A DNA stretch of 64,000 nucleotides from contig NZ_KI519439.1 in the NCBI RefSeq assembly GCF_000482485.1, positions 39,795-103,794 of the forward strand, written 5' to 3'. Made by a program: the position numbers and the translations under genes. The notes under the pieces are model-generated. The model was not told the DNA's origin. It did not search any database and saw nothing but the letters and a program-made list of their open reading frames with translations. This document shows, one piece after another, positions 8,683 through 16,816 of the stretch. Source of the DNA: Paucisalibacillus globulus DSM 18846 (lineage in GTDB: Bacteria > Bacillota > Bacilli > Bacillales > Amphibacillaceae). Positions within the stretch are counted from its first letter, which is position 1, and each line of letters begins with the position of its first letter.

Positions 8683-9127
8683 GTGAAAAAAATTTTCATG
8701 ATTTTAATATTTTTTTTTGTTAGTTGGATGTAGTCAGAACCCGGAACTAGATTCAGTAGGAACTCCACCACCTGTATCTTTAGAAGTTGGTGATGAACAG
8801 TACAGTATGACGATGGGAGGCTTTAGTTGGACAAAAAAAGGTCGTATTTCTTCTATAACTTCTACAACTGATGCCCCTTCGCCAAATCAGATGGCATTTA
8901 ATATGGAACCCGTTTTAGTAGATGGAGAAAGTGAAGTCACGATTAATACAACTGGTGACCCGTACTTGTCTGTATATCTTTGGAACGAAGATGCTATGGA
9001 TAAGGAAATTCCTCTTCAAGAGAATCAATTTACTCTACCTAACGAAGCAGGACGGTATATATATGAAGTTTTTGCCGAATGGGCAGAGGGGGAGGGCTCT
9101 TATACGATAGTATTTGAGGTCGAATAA
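8683..9127 (+). CDS. Putative lipoprotein, signal peptide broken by a poly-T frameshift
   Basis: A GTG at 8683, 6 bp after AAAGGAGAG, begins MKKIFMILIFFF and then hits a stop. Removing one T from the nine-T run at 8710-8718 restores a lipoprotein signal reading through FFLLVGCS, with the lipobox Cys before SQNPELDS. The mature part (to 9127) is intact in the other frame and about 130 residues long. It is secreted, acidic and rich in beta-type segments (DPYLSVYLWNED, AGRYIYEVFAEWAEG). The run may be a sequencing error, a null mutation or a slippage site. Function unknown. Confidence 0.7.
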
Positions 9128-9139
9128 ATGGGGGGAGAT

Positions 9140-9424
9140 ATGCCTCCAAGTGATTACCAGCTTGAATTTATCTTAGAAGATGGAGAGAACATGGACTATT
9201 CATTATGGGGTGATCCAGATTCATCTACTATTCTAGAGAATTCTACATTAGAATATGTTGAATTAGCTCATTCAGATACGGGAAAGTTGAACCAGGTTGT
9301 GACAGAATTTGATGCTAGTGGGACTAACCATTTTAATTTCTACTATTTTGCCATGGCCATTCCATTACTTATTGTTATTCCTATGTTGATTGATATAGTA
9401 GTAAGGAAACGTAGAGTAAAGTAG
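9140..9424 (+). CDS. Small membrane-anchored protein, unknown
   Basis: About 94 residues: an acidic N-terminal part (SDYQLEFILEDGENMDYSLWGD) and one C-terminal membrane segment (YFAMAIPLLIVIPMLIDIVV) followed by basic RKRRVK. An in-frame ATG touches the preceding stop at 9128, but a GGGGGGAGA site at 9131-9138 sits just before the ATG at 9140. It follows the lipoprotein directly and is likely co-transcribed. No family recognised. Confidence 0.5.
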   Translation: MPPSDYQLEFILEDGENMDYSLWGDPDSSTILENSTLEYVELAHSDTGKLNQVVTEFDASGTNHFNFYYFAMAIPLLIVIPMLIDIVVRKRRVK

Positions 9425-9588
9425 AGAAGGTTTGTCCCTCTTAAACAAATACAGGAAAATAAGCATTATGAAATTGTAGGTTTTTAATGATTTTACACGG
9501 TTACATATTACGAGGAGATTATAAAAACCAATTGATTATTGTTAATAGTGTCGGATTGTTATTAATGGTCCATTATAAAAGAAGGAGA

Positions 9589-9774
9589 GTGTATAACAAA
9601 TTGTCTAGTATAGGAATTTTTGGCTCTTTAATATCCTTGATTATTATAATTATTCCTATCGCTATCGTAGTTTTTCTCTTGGTGTGGACCCATCCAATTA
9701 AAACGAATAGCGAGATACAAGTTCAACAGAATCAAAGGCTAATCGACTTGTTAGAGGAACTAAATAATACATAA
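9589..9774 (+). CDS. Small membrane protein, DUF4083-like
   Basis: About 61 residues: one long hydrophobic segment (IGIFGSLISLIIIIIPIAIV) then a tail ending LIDLLEELNNT, like short DUF4083-type proteins. The start is uncertain. GTG 9589 overlaps the AAGGAGAG site, TTG 9601 is rather far from it, and ATG 9565 has no good site. A strong terminator follows. Confidence 0.45.
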   Translation: MYNKLSSIGIFGSLISLIIIIIPIAIVVFLLVWTHPIKTNSEIQVQQNQRLIDLLEELNNT

Positions 9775-9775
9775 C

Positions 9776-9822
9776 AAAGTGCCATTTCTACCCTAGATTA
9801 GGGTGAGGAATGGCACTTTTTC
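9776..9822. terminator. Bidirectional terminator
   Basis: AAAGTGCCATT pairs with AATGGCACTTT, with T runs on both strands. It separates the convergent genes ending at 9774 and 9826. Confidence 0.88.
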
Positions 9823-9825
9823 AAA

Positions 9826-10638
9826 TTACTTCAATGAAATAAAGTTTTCTAGTATACTATTAAACTTCTCAGCATGCTCCCAGAACATCATATGCCCACC
9901 AAGCACTTCTATTTTGGTTTCTAATGAAAGGAATTTTGTAAATTCAACCGCCGTCTCTGCCCAGTGTTCGGCAACTACCGTCAATGTTGGCAGTGTCTCA
10001 TATACTTGCTTTGCCTCTTTTCGATAATCAGAGAACATTCCCGACGCAAAAAGGTTACCAGCAATATAGTATGGTGTTTTCATTGATTGTTCCACTAGCC
10101 AAGTTAACTCTCCCTTATTTAAATCACGTTGAATCATTACTCCAGTTATGTATGCCTCGATAAACTCACGTTGCCCTTGTGGGGTTCTAAGAGAATTCGT
10201 ATAAATAGCGGCAATATCATCAAGTGCCCCCTCAACCCAATCTTCTGCCTGAACGGATAAAGACTTAGGTGGCATATCCACAAAAACCATTGATTTCATA
10301 CGTTCTGTTCCATATTGCTTAACATATTCCCATGCAGTAAGACAGCCAAAGGACCAACCAACAAGTGTTACATTGGTTACATCTAACTGCTTGAGCACAC
10401 TAGCTAAATCAGAACCATGTGTGACGTAATCATTTCCATGGACGGTAATGGTGGACCTACCATGACTTCTCGGGTCGATGACGATAACGCGATTTGTCTT
10501 AGAAAAATAATCTACTTGTTTCTCAAAGACCTCAGTAGTAAAGGTAAATCCTGGTATAAATACGATTGGTTCACCTACCCCAACATCCTGCACAAAAAGC
10601 TCGACTCCAGGGTCAACCTCGATATAGTTACCTGACAT
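9826..10638 (-). CDS. Alpha/beta hydrolase
   Basis: A 270-residue alpha/beta hydrolase. The nucleophile elbow is GWSFG (Ser about residue 97), the strand-3 DPRSHGRS motif is typical, and the catalytic His is in GGHMMFWEHAE near the C terminus. The oxyanion region is FIPGFTF. Relatives include haloperoxidase-like esterases; the substrate cannot be read. The start is ATG 10638 with AAGGAGTG about 8 bp upstream on this strand; a GTG three codons earlier is less likely. Single-gene unit ending in a shared terminator. Confidence 0.88.
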   Translation of the reverse strand: MSGNYIEVDPGVELFVQDVGVGEPIVFIPGFTFTTEVFEKQVDYFSKTNRVIVIDPRSHGRSTITVHGNDYVTHGSDLASVLKQLDVTNVTLVGWSFGCLTAWEYVKQYGTERMKSMVFVDMPPKSLSVQAEDWVEGALDDIAAIYTNSLRTPQGQREFIEAYITGVMIQRDLNKGELTWLVEQSMKTPYYIAGNLFASGMFSDYRKEAKQVYETLPTLTVVAEHWAETAVEFTKFLSLETKIEVLGGHMMFWEHAEKFNSILENFISLK

Positions 10639-10845
10639 TGTTAACACTCCTTCTAACTCTAGTTAATAAAATATATTGCTTAAAAGAAGTAATAGAACGG
10701 AATGTCTTTGTTTTCCAAAAAAGTAGGAGAGATTTTTTCTAGCATGTATTCGAAAGTTGTACATATATTTTTACTGAGAAAGAAGGGTGGAATGTAATAC
10801 TTTACGCCTGGATTTTGTAAATAAGTATAAAAAGGGGGTTAATTC

Positions 10846-12174
10846 GTGAGAGTCAAAAGGCGTTTATTACTGATGTTAATGATGGCTTTTCTAATGGCAT
10901 TTACCGTTGCGTGTTCGGACGATGATGACGATTCTAGTTCAAATGTTGGTACGGATGGAGAAATTGCCGGGGATTTGGAGATCCAGTATTTTGTTGGAGG
11001 TTACGGTGATTCATGGTGGAAAGAGGTTATTGCTGATTTTAAAGAAGCATATCCAGATGTGAATATCATCGAACATGCCGGGCCAAATATCAACGAAGAA
11101 ATGCGTTCCAGATGGGTATCCAATGATCCGCCTGATGTGGTGTACATTGATGGTGCAGGTTCCAGTGAAACACAAATGGTGGAAGACGGGCAGTTAATGG
11201 ATTTGACTGACTGGCTAGCTGGCATTGATCTTGAAGGTGGAGATAAGCTTGCAGATAGTTTTATTGTAAAACCAGCGAATTATGATGGAAAAATTTATTC
11301 GTTACCACTTGTTTTTGATACATGGGGTACATGGTATGACAAGGCTTTATTTGAAGGAAATGGTTATACGATACCGACGAATTTTGATGAATTTATGGAA
11401 TCCATGAGTGAAATTAAAGCTGGTGAAGGAATTGACCCGTTCGTAACGACTGGTCAACACCCGTATTATTTCCTTCGTGGGATGCTCTATCCTGCTTTTG
11501 CAGCAGCTGGTGGTGAGGAGCTATTAGCTGATGTCATTACTGGGAAAGAGGGCGCATGGTCCAGTGAACAAGTATTAGATATCATGACCCGTGTCGAGAA
11601 AATGGTGGATGAGGGCATGTTTGATTCTGGTTTAGGTGCATTAAACCATACCCAGTCTCAGATGAACTTCCTGCTCCATGAAAATGCCTTTATTCCAGTT
11701 GGATTCTGGTTACCGAATGAAATGAAAAATGATATTCCTGATGGATTTGATTTCGGGTTTATTCCATCACCAATGAATGCAGCAGGTGAAACGTATGCGA
11801 TTGTACCAGATTTACGTCCATTAGCAATTGCTGAAGAAGCAGAAAATCCAGATGCTGCTAAAGCATTTGTAGAATTTGTTTTTACGAGAGAATATGCTAG
11901 TTCCTTCTCCGGACATACGGGTGCAATTATGAATTTAAATGGGGTTGACTTATCCCAAAATGAAGATGTCCCAGTATACTTAACCGAAGCAAATGCAATG
12001 ATCAATGATCCAGCTGTTGTACAAATTTACGAAAAGCCACATCCAATGAGTGCCGATTTAGAAACACCAATTGGAAATGCATTGATCTCTTTAATGCTTG
12101 GCAATATGACTGCAGAAGAATTTATTGCTGAAGCAGAGAAGGCAGCAGGGGAATACCGTGCAGGATTAGAATAA
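10846..12174 (+). CDS. Sugar ABC transporter solute-binding lipoprotein
   Basis: A 442-residue family 1 extracellular solute-binding protein. The lipoprotein signal ends FTVAC, followed by an unusually acidic SDDDDDSSS linker. GPNINEEMRSRWVSNDPPDVVYIDG and the C-terminal EFVFTREYASSFSGHTGA are typical of CUT1 carbohydrate binders; some resemblance to NgcE-type amino-sugar binders suggests, but does not prove, that substrate class. It starts with GTG after AAAGGGGG. Two permease genes follow. No ATPase gene is in the operon, as usual for CUT1 systems that share an MsmK-type ATPase. Confidence 0.88.
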   Translation: MRVKRRLLLMLMMAFLMAFTVACSDDDDDSSSNVGTDGEIAGDLEIQYFVGGYGDSWWKEVIADFKEAYPDVNIIEHAGPNINEEMRSRWVSNDPPDVVYIDGAGSSETQMVEDGQLMDLTDWLAGIDLEGGDKLADSFIVKPANYDGKIYSLPLVFDTWGTWYDKALFEGNGYTIPTNFDEFMESMSEIKAGEGIDPFVTTGQHPYYFLRGMLYPAFAAAGGEELLADVITGKEGAWSSEQVLDIMTRVEKMVDEGMFDSGLGALNHTQSQMNFLLHENAFIPVGFWLPNEMKNDIPDGFDFGFIPSPMNAAGETYAIVPDLRPLAIAEEAENPDAAKAFVEFVFTREYASSFSGHTGAIMNLNGVDLSQNEDVPVYLTEANAMINDPAVVQIYEKPHPMSADLETPIGNALISLMLGNMTAEEFIAEAEKAAGEYRAGLE

Positions 12175-12180
12175 CAGATC

Positions 12181-12225
12181 GGGAAACAGTCCCTCACGAT
12201 GTACAGTGATGGGGGACTGTCCCCC
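12181..12225. repeat. GGGACAGTCCCTCAC palindromic repeat, copy D1
   Basis: An imperfect hairpin with arms built on CAGTCCCTCAC and GTGATGGGGGACTG, lying between the binding-protein stop and the ribosome site of the first permease gene. A related hairpin (17885-17950) occupies the same place in the polyamine operon. There is no T run, so it looks like an mRNA-stabilising or attenuating element, not a full terminator. Confidence 0.8.
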
Positions 12226-12241
12226 AAAGGAAGTGATTCGG

Positions 12242-13135
12242 GTGGTACAGTCTAAAAAGCAAAAATATACGTTTTTGGCTTTCTGCTTAGTTCCGACATT
12301 TATTATGTTTGCTATTTTTACCTTGTATCCGTTGTTTAGTGGACTTTATTATTCGTTTTTCGATTGGTCTGGATCGTCTAGTAATAGGGAATTTATTGGT
12401 TTTGCCAATTATATCAAGCTGTTTAAGGATACGATTATTCCCGATACCATTATCCACGATTATTTTCTAGTGGTGACAAAGATTATTGGGATTATGGTTC
12501 TTGCGATGTTCTTTGCGGTTGCACTTACACAATTGAAAATTAAAGAAGCACCGTTCTATCGAATCGTGTTCTTCTTTCCAAATATTATGTCTGTTGTAGT
12601 CATCGGGATTTTGTGGACGTTTATTTATAACCCTAGTTTGGGACTAGTCAATTCTGGTCTGGAGTTTTTGGGACTAGAAGAGTGGGTAAAGCCATGGCTC
12701 GGGGATGAAAAATGGGCACTTCCAAGCATTATACTTCCTGCTGTTTGGGCTGGAATCGGGCTTTTTATGTTGATGTTAATGGGCGGGATTGCCAATATCT
12801 CGAAAAGTTATTATGAAGCGGCTAGAATTGATGGTGCTTCAGAATGGCAACAGTTTTGGAAAATAACATTACCTCTTGTATGGCCACAAGTGAAAGTGTC
12901 TATCTTGTATATCGTCATCACGACATTAAATGGCTCCTTCATCCTTGTACAAGTAATGACAGGCGGTGGGCCGAATAATTCCACACATGTCATGGGCTCC
13001 TATTTATACCAACAAGCGTTCAAACAATATAATTTCGGTTACGGTGCCACTATTGGTGTGATGATTTTGGTATTGTCTCTAATAACCGTATTATTTTTCC
13101 AGTTTTTAATGAGAAGAGAAAAAGTAGAGTACTAA
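12242..13135 (+). CDS. Sugar ABC transporter permease (MalF-like)
   Basis: A CUT1 inner-membrane permease of about 297 residues with six predicted transmembrane segments. The EAA loop is EAARIDGASEWQQFWKITLP, about residue 195, which contacts the ATPase. The start is GTG 12242, 8 bp after AAAGGAAG; an upstream in-frame ATG at 12206 lies inside the D1 hairpin. It pairs with the next permease and the upstream binding protein. Confidence 0.9.
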   Translation: MVQSKKQKYTFLAFCLVPTFIMFAIFTLYPLFSGLYYSFFDWSGSSSNREFIGFANYIKLFKDTIIPDTIIHDYFLVVTKIIGIMVLAMFFAVALTQLKIKEAPFYRIVFFFPNIMSVVVIGILWTFIYNPSLGLVNSGLEFLGLEEWVKPWLGDEKWALPSIILPAVWAGIGLFMLMLMGGIANISKSYYEAARIDGASEWQQFWKITLPLVWPQVKVSILYIVITTLNGSFILVQVMTGGGPNNSTHVMGSYLYQQAFKQYNFGYGATIGVMILVLSLITVLFFQFLMRREKVEY

Positions 13136-13147
13136 GGAGGGGTGGTC

Positions 13148-13990
13148 ATGAGACGCAGTGTTGGAGAAATAATGGGCAGGACGGGCATACGGATACCGCT
13201 TATACTTTGGACAATTGCCGTGCTATATCCGATATTTTGGATGTTCCTAGGATCCTTTAAATCGAATGCAGAAATCTACCGCAATCCATGGGGATGGCCA
13301 GAAACATTTAATTTTGCAAACTTTACTCAAGCATGGTCGAATTATAATATTGATACAAGTGTTTTTAATAGTTTAATTGTTACACTTCTTGGGGCAATAT
13401 TGACGTTAGTTCTAGCAACTCCCACTGCCTATGCGATTGAACGGATAAATTTTCGTGGCAGTAAGGTGCTGTTCACCGTATTTATTTCCGCAATGATGAT
13501 TCCAATGGTGTTAGGGTGGATTCCGTTATTTTTCTTACTAGATGACTTGAATTTACTAGATAATATTTTTGGCCTAGTTATTGTGTATGCAGTTAGCCAA
13601 TTGCCTTTCAGCATCTTTGTCCTAACAAGCTTTATGAGTACAATCCCGAAATCATTGGAAGAGTCCGCTGCGATTGATGGCCTCTCTCCTTATGGCATTT
13701 TATTTAAAATTGTTACCCCGTTATCGATGTCTGGAATAATTACGGTTACGATTATGAACTGTATCCAGTTTTGGAATGAGTATTTTATGGCGTTGATTTT
13801 CTTGCAAACAAAAACAAATTATACGCTTGCCTTGGCGATTGATTATATAAGTAATGAAGCGCAGTATACGAATGCTTGGGGAACTTTATTTGCGAGTCTG
13901 GTAATAGCGATTGTGCCGGTGATTTTTCTTTATGGGATTTTTCAGCGGAGGATTGCTAAGGGGATGACGGAAGGGGCTATTAAGGGATAG
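13148..13990 (+). CDS. Sugar ABC transporter permease (MalG-like)
   Basis: Second CUT1 permease, about 280 residues. The EAA loop is EESAAIDGLSPYGILFKIVTP and the C terminus is FQRRIAKGMTEGAIKG, a common ending for MalG-type permeases. ATG 13148 follows AAGGAGGGG at 6 bp; a GTG two codons earlier overlaps the site. Last gene of the sugar operon. Confidence 0.9.
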   Translation: MRRSVGEIMGRTGIRIPLILWTIAVLYPIFWMFLGSFKSNAEIYRNPWGWPETFNFANFTQAWSNYNIDTSVFNSLIVTLLGAILTLVLATPTAYAIERINFRGSKVLFTVFISAMMIPMVLGWIPLFFLLDDLNLLDNIFGLVIVYAVSQLPFSIFVLTSFMSTIPKSLEESAAIDGLSPYGILFKIVTPLSMSGIITVTIMNCIQFWNEYFMALIFLQTKTNYTLALAIDYISNEAQYTNAWGTLFASLVIAIVPVIFLYGIFQRRIAKGMTEGAIKG

Positions 13991-14113
13991 TAATTTAATT
14001 TAAATTTAGTAAGAATATACGTTCTGTATTGATTGGTGATATGCTATAATAAAAATAGCAATTATATAAGCATGGTGGGCGGTTGATCATCTCCTTTAGA
14101 AGGAGGTGGTAAT

Positions 14114-14218
14114 ATGACGATTTTCGAAGCACTAACCCTATCGGTACAAGTTGTTGTAGCATTTATAGCGACTTTGACATTGATAGTAACGCTGATCGTC
14201 ATTTTAAATAGAAAATAA
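14114..14218 (+). CDS. Type I toxin, holin-like small membrane peptide
   Basis: A 34-residue peptide beginning MTIFEALTLSVQ and ending VILNRK, almost all one membrane helix. This is the signature of the holin-like type I toxins (Hol_Tox/TxpA-like), which depolarise the membrane when overexpressed. An excellent AAGGAGGTGG site lies before the ATG. That site is locked in a hairpin with CTCCTTT at 14091-14097. In addition GGGCGGTT in the 5' leader (14077-14084) can pair with AACCGCCC after the stop, the long-range folding typical of these mRNAs. An extended -10 (TGCTATAAT) lies at 14043-14050. Confidence 0.8.
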   Translation: MTIFEALTLSVQVVVAFIATLTLIVTLIVILNRK

Positions 14219-14349
14219 CCGCCCCCTGACCAAAGGATGTGGCGGTTATTTCCATCTTAGAATATACATAATGCTTTTCCCGAGGTCAACCGCTCTTTAT
14301 GCGGTTTGTAGTTGCTAATTCCGAGTGGTAGCAGCCACTCGGTTTTCTT
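14215..14349 (-). ncRNA. Putative antitoxin RNA, convergent with the toxin
   Basis: On the minus strand an extended -10 (TGGTATAAT, plus-strand 14356-14364) would start an RNA near 14349. It would contain two stable hairpins, CCGAGTGG/CCACTCGG and ACCGC/GCGGT, and end at the AACCGCC/GGCGGTT hairpin followed by ATTTTCT. Its 3' end is therefore complementary to the 3' end of the toxin mRNA, the arrangement of txpA/RatA and bsrG/SR4 in B. subtilis. Promoter and ends are read by eye. Confidence 0.65.
14217..14250. terminator. Shared terminator of toxin and antitoxin RNAs
   Basis: AACCGCC pairs with GGCGGTT; the plus side is followed by ATTT and the minus side by ATTTTCT. Both convergent RNAs would end here and overlap through the stem. 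Confidence 0.7.
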
Positions 14350-14527
14350 GATTTCATTATACCATATAACGGAATAAAATATAACTCAGACTTACTTTTG
14401 TGGTATGGATTATCTCATTAATAATTATAGTGATTGAAAAGCTTCTTTAATGAAGTATGTATTATAAAATATACAGATTAAATGTATAATAGTATTATGA
14501 ACGGCAAGGGTTGAAAGGGGGATATTT

Positions 14528-15097
14528 GTGAGTTTTCCATTCGAGAAAAATATAACTCTAGATGAATTTTATAAAATAAGAGCGGAACATAATCAGTTAC
14601 TTGAATTTATTGATGGGATTGTTTTTATGTCACCTTCCCCATCAACGATGCATCAAAGAATTTCAGGTCGTTTACACGCGAGCTTGTTTAACTTTTTAGA
14701 AGGAAAAGAATGTGAAGTATTTCATGCACCTTTTGATGTAGAACTGTCAAAAGAAAATAAAGAGGAGAAAAAAATTGTGATTCCAGACCTTTCCGTTATT
14801 TGTGATAAAGAAGGGTTGGATAATAATAAATACAATGGTGCTCCTACTATGATAGTTGAAATACTTAGCAGGTCTAACCAATCCCATGATTTGGTAACCA
14901 AACTGAATCTTTATATGGATTTTGGAGTGAAAGAGTATTGGATTGTGAATCCAATACTAAATACAATACAAATTTATACGTTAGACAATGATGGAAATTA
15001 TCAACAATTGGATATATCCAAAGATAAAGGTATTGTACGATCAAGTGTTTTAAAAGGGTTTGAGGTTGATGTTGAGAAGCTTTTCTTATTACCTTGA
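14528..15097 (+). CDS. Uma2-family (DUF820) putative endonuclease
   Basis: A 189-residue Uma2/DUF820 protein with a PD-(D/E)xK nuclease-like core: IPDLSVICD (Pro86-Asp87), MIVEILSRS (Glu111) and later Lys125, then YWIVNP. The N terminus LLEFIDGIVFMSPSPSTMHQRI is typical. These proteins are abundant in cyanobacteria and scattered in Firmicutes; their biological role is not settled. The start is GTG with AAGGGGG 6 bp upstream. Single-gene unit. Confidence 0.85.
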   Translation: MSFPFEKNITLDEFYKIRAEHNQLLEFIDGIVFMSPSPSTMHQRISGRLHASLFNFLEGKECEVFHAPFDVELSKENKEEKKIVIPDLSVICDKEGLDNNKYNGAPTMIVEILSRSNQSHDLVTKLNLYMDFGVKEYWIVNPILNTIQIYTLDNDGNYQQLDISKDKGIVRSSVLKGFEVDVEKLFLLP

Positions 15098-15195
15098 ATT
15101 TTTTTAAAGCCTATTAAAATATAGATTTTCATTACTGTGTGAAAAAAAATAGCAGAAGATATAGTTGGTAAAAGATAATAGGCTAAAGCTTTTTT

Positions 15196-15224
15196 AAAAG
15201 TATGGAATCATACTTTATTTTTTT
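15196..15224 (+). terminator. Terminator downstream of the Uma2 gene
   Basis: AAAGTATG pairs with CATACTTT across a four-base loop, followed by seven T residues. Confidence 0.8.
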
Positions 15225-15460
15225 GGCCCTATTACAGGATGCAATATGCTGCACTTTATCAGGAATAAAAAACTTCAATTAATTATAAAAAAACTATTGA
15301 ATTACCAAACAAAAACTGCTATATTTTTTTTAGCGCAATTCGACTTAGATAGTGATATGTGCCTGATGATTTACATACATTAATGGGGAAAGGACAGAAA
15401 GCCTCTTTTTTATAAATTTTAGTTGATAGTAAGAGTAAATTATATAGTTTTTTAAAACAG

Positions 15461-15526
15461 TACGCACCCAACGGGTAAGGACAGTTTGCGTAAAGCAACT
15501 CCTTTGCCTGGTAGAGAAGGGTGTAT
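15461..15526 (+). promoter_or_regulatory. Candidate structured leader RNA upstream of the polyamine-type ABC operon
   Basis: Nested pairings can be drawn in this GC-rich island within AT-rich DNA: GCACCC with GGGTGT (outer), AAGGA with TCCTT (middle), and GTTTGC with GCAAC closing a GTAAA loop (inner). It does not match any riboswitch class I recognise. The 3' outer strand contains GAGAAGGG, which could serve as the ribosome site of the small frame at 15532, so folding could hide that site. The rest of the 15098-15704 gap is AT-rich and shows only the Uma2 terminator. Confidence 0.4.
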
Positions 15527-15531
15527 TTTTA

Positions 15532-15627
15532 ATGCCAAAAATTATGACTGACTGTCATTCTTTGCCAAGATGGATAGAAAATACAGGCTTAACGAATGGA
15601 ATTTACGGGCATTTGTATAGTTACTAG
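15532..15627 (+). CDS. Possible 31-residue leader peptide
   Basis: An ATG frame of 31 codons beginning MPKIMTDCHSLPRW and ending YGHLYSY. Its possible ribosome site GAGAAGGG is inside the predicted leader RNA structure. It lies 78 bp before the ATPase gene. No homologue is known to me; it may be chance. A regulatory upstream frame is one possibility because bacterial polyamine genes can be controlled by leader peptides. Confidence 0.25.
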   Translation: MPKIMTDCHSLPRWIENTGLTNGIYGHLYSY

Positions 15628-15704
15628 CCTTAAGGAAAAAGTAAATGTTAGGCAAGTGAATCGTGTAGAGGGAGAGTTCCCCGTAAGTAATAGGAGGGAT
15701 GTAG

Positions 15705-16778
15705 TTGGGTGTTCAGATGGTGCAATTAGAACATGTGACGAAAGAGTTTGATGAAGCAAATGTAGTGGATGATTTAAATTTAGACATTAGATCTGGGGAG
15801 TTTTTAACTTTGCTAGGTCCGTCTGGATGTGGGAAGACAACAACACTTCGAATGATTGCTGGTTTTGAAAAGCCAACATCAGGAAAGATTCTTCTTAATG
15901 GTAAGCAAGTAGATGATATGGAGCCGTACAAACGAGAAGTAAATACAGTATTCCAAAGCTATTCTCTTTTTCCACATATGAATGTGTTTGATAATGTAGC
16001 ATTTGGATTAAAGATGAAAAAAGTAGGGAAAGAAGCGATTAAAGAGCGTGTGACCAAAGCACTTAAACTTGTACAGCTTGAAGAATACGGAAATCGTAAA
16101 CCGAAGCAACTAAGTGGTGGACAGCAACAGCGTATCGCTATAGCCCGTGCAATTGTAAACAATCCAAAGGTTCTACTCTTGGATGAACCACTTGGAGCGC
16201 TAGACTTAAAGCTACGTAAACAAATGCAGCTTGAATTAAAGCACCTCCAACAAACATTGGAGATTACATTTATTTATGTAACCCACGATCAGGAAGAGGC
16301 ACTAACCATGTCTGATAGAATCGTGGTCATGAACAAAGGAAAAATCGAGCAGATTGGTCTGCCTCGTGAAATATATGATAACCCAGAAACTAGATTTGTG
16401 GCTGACTTCATTGGTCAAACCAATATAATCGAAGGGACAGTCACTGCTATTCACGGTGACACTGCGACAATGGATTTCGCTGGTCAAAGCCTTGAAATCC
16501 CGAAGACGCAGGACATGGCATTAAACGAGGAGGTATTTATCTCGGTCCGTCCTGAAAAAATGCGAATGGACACTGTTCCGTTTGAAGGGGCTATTAATCT
16601 TAAAGGAACCTTCAAAGAAAAAATTTATGTTGGCTCCGTAACTAAAATCGTTGTAACAATGCCAAGTGGGAAAGAGCTTACGATTCATGAATCCCATGAT
16701 AATATCGAGGAATTAACCAATACTAATGATGTTTACGTAAGTTGGAATACGAAAAACACAGTAGTTTTAAAAAAGTAA
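15705..16778 (+). CDS. potA: Polyamine-type ABC transporter ATPase (PotA-like)
   Basis: A 357-residue ABC ATPase: Walker A GPSGCGKTTT, Q-loop VFQSYSLFPHM, signature LSGGQQQR, Walker B VLLLDEPLGALD and H-loop THDQEE, then a C-terminal TOBE_2 regulatory domain (VFISVRPEKMRM). This matches the spermidine/putrescine importer family. It is followed in order by a PotD-like binding protein, a PotC-like and a PotB-like permease (A-D-C-B instead of A-B-C-D). The start is TTG 15705, 6 bp after TAGGAGGG. Confidence 0.9.
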   Translation: MGVQMVQLEHVTKEFDEANVVDDLNLDIRSGEFLTLLGPSGCGKTTTLRMIAGFEKPTSGKILLNGKQVDDMEPYKREVNTVFQSYSLFPHMNVFDNVAFGLKMKKVGKEAIKERVTKALKLVQLEEYGNRKPKQLSGGQQQRIAIARAIVNNPKVLLLDEPLGALDLKLRKQMQLELKHLQQTLEITFIYVTHDQEEALTMSDRIVVMNKGKIEQIGLPREIYDNPETRFVADFIGQTNIIEGTVTAIHGDTATMDFAGQSLEIPKTQDMALNEEVFISVRPEKMRMDTVPFEGAINLKGTFKEKIYVGSVTKIVVTMPSGKELTIHESHDNIEELTNTNDVYVSWNTKNTVVLKK

Positions 16779-16816
16779 TATAAAAAAGATAAAAAATGGA
16801 TTGGAGATGGGAAGGA

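Noticed and set aside
15461-15526. A GEMM, ykkC or glycine riboswitch before potA
   Set aside because: The conserved cores (GGACGCAAAGC for GEMM, and the ykkC and glycine motifs) are absent; kept only as an unclassified structured leader.
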